A stretch of DNA of 64,000 nt from Strongylocentrotus purpuratus (lineage: Eukaryota > Echinodermata > Echinoidea > Camarodonta > Strongylocentrotidae): NCBI RefSeq assembly GCF_000002235.5, contig NW_022145609.1:37560130-37624129 (forward strand), in the 5' to 3' direction. Position 1 is the first letter of the stretch; every line of letters begins with the position of its first letter. This document shows, one piece after another, positions 12,501 through 21,100 of the stretch. The notes beneath the pieces were generated by a model that was not told the origin of the DNA, did no database searches, and was given only the letters and a program-made list of their open reading frames with translations. Both the position numbers and the translations under genes were made by a program.

Positions 12501-15152
12501 ACGAGAGACCGAATCTGAGGAGTCTGGTTGCTAGACTAGTAAGGAGATACCAGAGCATCAAGTTACAGGTAATGTGAAAAGGATATTCCCCTTAGTCTTT
12601 TGTAGAGTATGATTGCGCGACTTTTGGTCATGCACAAAATGTCAATTGAGGGATTAAGAGTCATTGTACATGTATTTTGTATTGTATTTATTAAACTTCA
12701 TTGATTTATGGATAGTCAACCTGTTCGAAACATCGAACCACTGCCGCCACTCATCCTCTCCAAGCGCTATAGTTCTCCTTAGAACTATAAGCTAAGAAAG
12801 ATAACCAACAGTCTTTTTCAAGACTATACCAAACAGTCATTTTCAGGACTACAAACCCTCAAGAAAAATTACAGAGAGTCCTTCTCAAGACTCCTCAATT
12901 CTCCCTCTCTCTCACATGGTGCACCCGCAAGCCTACTGTACATTTACATGTACTTTTCTGCTTTGGAATGAGTGTCTAGTTCATGTACATTGTATATTTT
13001 CTTCTGTTGCAGAAGTAGTTCTTCAGTAGGTTTTAATGTGTGAAACATTTGTTTGTGCTTCTTGAGATGATATCTATGATATTTCAGTTATTGAAAAGAA
13101 CATGATTTCTTGCTGCATTTTTGTAACAGAGAAAATTTAATTCACAGACTTTGGCAAGATTATTTAAGGTACAAGTATATACTACCGGTATGTGTCATCT
13201 GATTTAAATCCTTCTCTTTCTTCTCTTTCAGGACAAAGAGACGAGAGCTGAGGTGTTCCAATCCCTCGCCCAGTTGAGTGATAACCATGACAACATGAGC
13301 CCACCTCAGATCAGGAGTATGGAGATGCTTGTCAATGGGAATATAGATAAGGTAAGGGCTCATATGGTACCTGTTTCACAAAGCATTTTTCCAACGACAA
13401 ATCTACTGATAACCAATCAGAAGCAAGGATTTTAGTAGCTTATAACAAAAACTGTCATTTGTCACTGATGACAAGTTTTGTGAAATGCCCCCCATAAGTT
13501 CATCTGGGACCCGTTTCACAAAACATTTTTCCAATGACAAATGCCAAAGATCAGTGACAAATCTCCTGATAACCAATCAGAAGCAAGGATTTCAGTAGCT
13601 TATACAACAACTGTCATTTGTCACTGATGACAAGTTTTGTGAAACGCCGCCCAGGACTTTAGAAATACCTCGTTGGATGAAATAAGGAAAGGACTCAGAG
13701 CATGTCTTTAGAATAGATACATTTTGCAGGTAACCATATATTTGTATCATGTAGTTTAGGCTTCTACCAACCTTAATATTTCGTAGGCAAATTTTCATCC
13801 ACTCCAGACCTGTGGACTTTCTCAAGGTGATTCTTCACACAGTCAAACCAATATTTTTGACATAATTTTGCGTAAGTCAAACTATATTTTTGCAGTCCTA
13901 ATAGATACGACTGATGCAGAATTAACTGTACATGCACCTCTGAAAACATCTTTCCTATTTCCATCTGTCTCTCATTCTGTCTCTCTTTCTACCAACAGGA
14001 GTTAGCCCAGGCTAGGCTAATGGCTGTCCAGTATGCTGCCACGGCGTTCCCTGGCAGTCACGTTGCTTCCAAGTACACGTTACTCTCAGCTTGTGGAGAC
14101 GAGTGAGTTCTAAACTTTTATCAGTCTTCATACACTTTATGTAGATATCTGAGTTCTATGTGTTTTGAATGCTGATCCCTCGAATGATAATAAAAAATCA
14201 TAATCAATTAATATCACCATCCATATGAGACTTATGTGTATATTTAATCAAGGGCTACATTTGTAAGTTATAACAAATCGTGGATTATGAGAGTAATGTA
14301 CTTGGCTACTCAAAGAGCAAATATCATGTTCAGACTCTTGCAATCATATTGAATCTTTTATTAGACTCAACAGAGAAGCCATACATTTTCGATTATAGTT
14401 TGATTCTATCCATCACCTCAAAGACTTGTCTGAAATAGCAACAAGAAATGCCATCAAATGTTTGCTTGACAGGAGAAGCACAATGTTTGAAGCACAATCC
14501 TTCACTATTGAAATATACAACTGTCCATTAATTTTAAACCATTTGTTGTTGTTCCTACAACAGGATTGAAGTTGTGAGGACAGAAGCCAACAACATTATC
14601 AAGATGCAGGCTAAGATTGCAGAGATGGATATGGACTCGGACACACCCTCAGGGAAGATGCTCCCAGCCTTCCCTCTCATGATTAACCAAATCAGAACAA
14701 AGGTAGGATATCGTCAGTACTCTATGTTAGGGTGGGTCGGGTCGATGGGATGGGGAGTGGTGGGCGTGGTAGGGTAGGGTAGCTGAGATGGACATGGAAT
14801 CAGACACGCCCTCGGGGAAGATGCTCTCAGCCTTCCCTCTGATGATTTACCAGATCAGAACAAAGGTAGGATATCGTCAGTACTCTATGTTAGGGTGGGT
14901 GGGGTCGATGGGATTGGGCGTGGTGAGCGTGGTAGGGTAGGGTAGCTGTGATTGATTTAGAATCAGACACACCCTTGGGGAAGATGCTCCCAGCCTTCCC
15001 TCTGATAATTAACCAAATCAGAACAAAGGTAGGATATCGTCAGTACTCTATGCTAGGGTGGGTGGGGTCGGATGGGATGGGGGGGGGGGGGGGGACTATC
15101 TTCAGTATTCTCTGTGTGTCATGTAAATGTGATCCACATTATCATATCTTTA

Positions 15153-15196
<44 letters not shown>

Positions 15197-18100
15197 CTCT
15201 CTCTCTCAAGTTATAGGGTCCTATTGTAATGTTAAACAGATCCTATGAGGATGAAATAGGCTGCTTATTATTTAATACTTGTATATCTAATGAATTTGGG
15301 AAAGTTCAAAGTATTCATTTATTTTAGTGTAGAGTTCTAAACATAAATTGACATCAAATATGCCCATACACTTCATATTTGGTCTAGTAGTCCAAACCTC
15401 TTGTAGGGCTATTAACTGAATACAGTGACCATATACTATCAATCTGAGATATGGTCGGTAACTAAAGAAACAAAATAGAGTGTACTTGCCCAGTTTACCA
15501 TGCTTATTTTCTGTTGATTTTCAAACTTATATCCACTTTGAACAGGCCTTTGATAACTTGCCACACTCTAGTCAGAAGTCACAGGGACCTCTTGGAGTCT
15601 TCACGATACCATTCAAAGCCCTCGTCTATGAAAAGGTAAGCCCATCAATTCACAAGGCATTTCCAGAGCTGCCAACCATTACGTTTATCCCGGAATTGTT
15701 CTGTTTTTTTCTCCAAATTACGATTTTTTTCTCATAAAATATGTTTTTTAATTTTTTGAAATTTATATGTAGAGCCTTCAATTTCAAGGGAAAATGGAGA
15801 TGTTTTCCTGCATGACATTGCAGTTTGTCAAGCTTATGCTGTAGGCCATCTCTTAAAGGTTCACATTCCCTCAGAAGTATAGGGGGTAATAGTTGTGCTA
15901 TGCCTGTTATCACCACTTCTTGTACCATCCCTCTCTCCCAGATCGGCGTCTACTTGCGGATGTGCTTGGCCTACTCTGCAGAGGTATCGCCCAACGTCTT
16001 CAAGACAAGCGAGATGAAGAAACAAGGTCCGGCCCTCAGTCGCTACGTCAACGACCTCGTGGAGATGTACGCAGGAGATTCGGGCGCCCCCGTTTCCACC
16101 TACACCGGTCTCCTGAGGCAGTACGTGTCGGCCATCGGAGGTGGGAGGGGCTTGTTCTCTCTCCTGGAGGTCGTTGCTATGGCGCCGGATAAACTGGCGC
16201 CACAGTTTGTGAAGAAGACAGATAGTCTGAAGGTACATACACACATTTTGATGTTTCTATTTTTACCCCCTTTCATTACAATGTCTTTGTCTGTCGATGT
16301 ACCTGTTTATCAATATCTCTGACAATTTCATACCCCACTACACTGACAAGACAGACACCAAGGAATACAGAATACAGGCAGAATAGACTGAATAGACTGA
16401 ACTGAACTATGACATTACGTTAAACGACTAAGAATTTCTTGAATTTCATATTCACCCTATTTCAATCACTGATTCATTCAGAGTTGACAATTCATTTATA
16501 ATTCATGTCATAATATTCAATAATACACTTTACCCTCAGATGTTGCTGTATTCTGATGAGGAAGCAGTGCGCCTCTACGCAGCTCAGCTTTTGGGCGTGG
16601 TCCTCTGTTACGCCCCACCTACACTGGTGGTCGATACCATCATGTCCTTCACCTCAAGACTGGACTCAGATGTAAGTACCCCCCCCCCCCCTCCTCACTC
16701 TCCCAAACCCTCCCTTCTTTTAGTCTTACCACACTTATGCCACTGAATGATCCAGATAGTGATACAGATCAAGTCTTGTGGAGACTCAATCATCCCTCAA
16801 TCATTCTTGCTGTTTGATTGGTATTGGCATTGGTATTCAAATTCAGTTCTGGTCGAAATTCAACCCTAATACTTCTGTAAAATGTTCCTGTGGATAGTAA
16901 ATTTAAATCTGTGAATGAAAAACTACTAGACAAGAAAAGCAGTCTTTTTAGGCAGGTGATCTTTAATTACAGGTTCCTTTAAAACGTGTTTACTTGGAAA
17001 CAAAATAAATGTGAATAAATCAGCAATTGTTTTAGGACTAAAATAACTATGCATAAGGGCTTTTGATCAAAATTCATTGCTTCAGCCCAAACTTGGTACA
17101 AGAGGATTTTGACAACACTTTTTGAAAAGGCTGCTGCTCATTCTTCAGAGTTATAAATATGGTATCATTAGACAGAATATTAGTGACTCTTTAAAATGAA
17201 ATATAAGTGAAGGTCACACATGTTTTAACTTTTTAATGGGAGTTAACCAAGTTTGGGTATACTTGTTTAAATATACACGGTATAGGAGGTCTTCCTGTAC
17301 AGGTAGTTGTTGCTAAGGAAATATATGGAAATTTTCATCCCCTTTTGACATTTTAAGATTTATCTGTAACAAAAAAAAATGATTGTTTCAAGTTAGCCAT
17401 CAAAGTAGAGAGAACCAAATCAAGTAATTCTTTATGTCATACGTACATCAAACTTTTCCTTTTGTTCATGCAGTCAATCGAGAGCTGCCAAGCTATGCTC
17501 TGGGTTCTGGGCTTCACCATCGGAAGACAGATGCAGAAGGAGATACAAGCCAACAAGGACACATTCTCTAGACTGACCGACACCCACAACCTGGGAGAAA
17601 ATATCTACAGGAGAGCCACCGAAGCAATAGGTATGTGAGGAGGGCTTGACATTAAGAGGGTTTCGAGAAAACGTAAGGTGACGTAGCAGGGCCCATTTGT
17701 TAAAATGACTCCCCCCCCCCCTCCAACATGGAATAAAAATAGGTTGTACAGTTGGAAGAGAATTTAAATAGTATGTAAGCTATGTTGTGCACTATACTGA
17801 AGCTTTCTGTTAGTATAGCCAGCTTAGCACAGTATGGTGCATGAAACTGGATTTTCTTTTTTTATGTACCTGAATTTACTTTGCTTATGTTGCTTAATAT
17901 AATCTAATTTGAATATTAGTCATGGGTCGAGTTCTCATGATGTTCTGTAATTTCTATATATACACGTTTTTTAAACTTTTTTATGTTACATATGTGTTTC
18001 TTGATAAATGAATTAAAAAAGAAAAGAGACAGCATTTTATGGTCCCCGATAACAACCTGAATCCAAGCCTTTAATAATTTATTTATCATTGGTAAATAAT

Positions 18101-21100
18101 GACTCCACTGACTTTGAGCATTTTGTAAATTTTACATCATTCCCCTTAGCCTAAAAAGTAACCAAATAATGATAATATCAAGCATAAACCACAACAAAAC
18201 CTGCCATTGCGATAAAAAGTGATCGGCATTGAAAAAATTCAGCTGACTGATTTTTTTTCTTCTGTCAATTCACAGTTGCCAAACTGGAGAGCAGCAATCC
18301 CACCATAGTCAAGGCGGCCTGTACAGCAATAGCGGAGATCGGGCGCAACGGCCCCATCCCTCTGCCCAAGGGAGGTAAGACCAATGGACGATCAACCACC
18401 AAAGGCAGCTCGGAAGGCTCGGTCAGGAGCAAGAACGGTGCTACCGGACCCACCAAGCTGAGTCTCGTGCAGAGACTGACAGATATATTCACCAGAGACT
18501 CTGTGCTTTACGTGCTTGAGGTAAGGAAATGTGATGGCTTGTCATTTCATCAGTTTTATTTGATTTGATTTATTTATTTCTGTTTGATTTTCTTTTTCTT
18601 TTGCAGTTTTACAAATATATAACAAACAAAACATTGCAAATTTTACACATGACAAAAGAATGTATGTAGAATAATGTAAGGCTGGCTGTAACAAATCAAA
18701 AACATACTTTTGCTGTAAACAAACCTCCAGTTTCACAAACTTTATGACTTTCATGCAGGTGAAGAAGGAAGCAGCCGAAGCCCTTGCCCATCTGATGGTA
18801 GGAGAGGCCGAGTTCCCTTACAGCAAGCTTGTCTTAGAAGCACTACCCAAGGGTCTTAAGGTAATTGCACTGCCTTGAGAACTATTAACCTCATTGTACC
18901 ATATTCTTAAAAGTCGTCCAACTTTGGGACATATTTGAACCCACCCCAAATGCCTGGAGTTAAAGTGTATCAAATTTGAACTTCTTCATCCTTTAAAAAT
19001 CATGATTCCAGTAACTATATAGAAAAGAAGAAAAAAGGCCTTTGAAATTTGCATTTTCATTCCGTGATCTAATCATTTTTGTTATTTTATAATATTTTGT
19101 TGATGTAATTACTCGTTTTCATTCAAAGCTTGGGAGTGAGTCTGCACAAATCAGTTTCTGGTTTAAATACAGAGAGTGAATGCTGCTCAAATTTAGAACT
19201 TTGTTGCCTGTTTGGGTAGAAACTAACTGAAAGAAATATATTTGTCACTTCTGAATGGCACAAATATCATTTATCAATCCAAATGATAGAAATATCATTT
19301 GTCATGTCTAAAATAAAGCAAAGACAATTATTATCTCCATATTTGCGCAGATCTCAGCACCCAGCAGAGAAGAACTCTTCCCCTTCCAGTTCCATCTTGC
19401 CGATGTCCTATCCACTGCCCTCCAGGGGCCGTCAGCCCCCGCTGCTCTGGACCCCTGGCTGGACGAGAGCACCACACCCCTCGGTAGGGCCACGCCCACC
19501 AACGGGTCCCTCAAGGCACTCCTAGACACCCTCCTCACGGATCGGCGGGAGACAAACAACTCAGATGAAAAAGAGGTGAGGAACTGTTCTTGAGGCAGGA
19601 AGATGAAAGGATATATTCCATCTGGGGGGTGTTTCATAAAGCTGTGCTTTAAGTTGCGCATGACTTTACGAATGACTTGAATATGAAGAGCTAAACGTGA
19701 TTCTCAAATCCTTTTAATTGCATAAGCTAAAGTTGAAATATGCAGATGTAGATTAACCTTATCATTATTAACAAAACATTTTAATGCAAAGTGTATTTTT
19801 GACTACAATTTTAATTGAGATTATGGGAAATACAGACACACCTTGTTAAAATGTCAGAAAAAACTTTGGGCATCCCATTTGGCTCTTCATATTCAAGTCC
19901 TTTGTAAAGTCATTCATAACTTTATGCACAGCTTTATGAAACACCCCCCCCCCCCCCCCCCCAGCCATGGGAGTCAGAAGGGCTAAACCTCACATACTTA
20001 AACACAGATTTGATATCCTTTGGCATATCCTTTGGCATACCTTTTTTTTTTTTTTTTTTTTTTTGTGTGTTGCTTAAGCCAAATTAAGCTCGTTTTATCA
20101 TATGCCGCGATGTGAGAGTTCGCGTATTGCGTGCATTGAAGGGCTGCATGATTGAGCAGTGAATTTGTGTTCGCTTTTTTGCACAGATTTACTGCATATT
20201 GCCAGTTACGCTGCCGCTGCATGTGCGAACGCCTGTTAAGGGTACAGATTTCTTATTTTCGAAGACATACCGTGCTAAAAATTCTTAATTCTCATTTTCA
20301 AATGTTGGCAGGTATGCTTTGGGTTCCAAACTGACAATTTGTAATTTGTTCAGTATTTTGGCTGTATTTTTTTGTGGTTGCATCGATTGAGGCTGCAAAA
20401 GCATTTTAATGATTATATTTAGACAGTAATCAACACACAGTCAGGTTGTGTAACATTGTGTTTAAGAAATACAAAGACATTTATTTTTGGAGAGAAGTGT
20501 AGAGAGAGAGAGGGAGAGAGAGAAAAGGCGAGTGAGTGAAGAGAAAGAGAGTTGAGAGGGTGAAAGAGAGAGATAGAGAGAGAAGAAAAGAGATAGGAGG
20601 ACAATCAGAGAAGGGAGAGAGAGAAGGAAAGAAGGAAAGAGATGAGGAGGACGATCAGAGAAGAAAGACAGATAGACTGATGAAGAGAAGAAACAGAGGA
20701 ATGTAGAGAAGTTGATCTAATAGTGAGATATATAAACATATATGACTATATTTCTCTTTTTCTCCCTATTTCCTCCAGGCAATAGCTGTTATGTTAACAG
20801 TCCTATTTGAGACATTCAGGCACAATCAAAGTATTCAGGTAAGAATTTTGTTTCCCTTCATATTATTTTGATTCTAAATTTTAGCTAATATTTACAACAG
20901 TATTCTGTTTTTGTTTGAAATGGTTTTTTCTGCAGTTGTGAAATATACCTGATTTGGATTTATCTGGATTTTGTATAGAAAGTACTGTAGCTATTGGAAT
21001 GGTTTAGTGTATTTTATCAAAGCAATTTATATGCTTTAGTTTAACATTTAAAATTGCTCCAGATAATATGAAATTGTACATTCTTCACAACATGTAGGTT

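Noticed and set aside
15861-16244. Antisense 127-codon frame over an ECM29-like exon
   Set aside because: Shadow of the well-supported exon 15942-16232 on the other strand.
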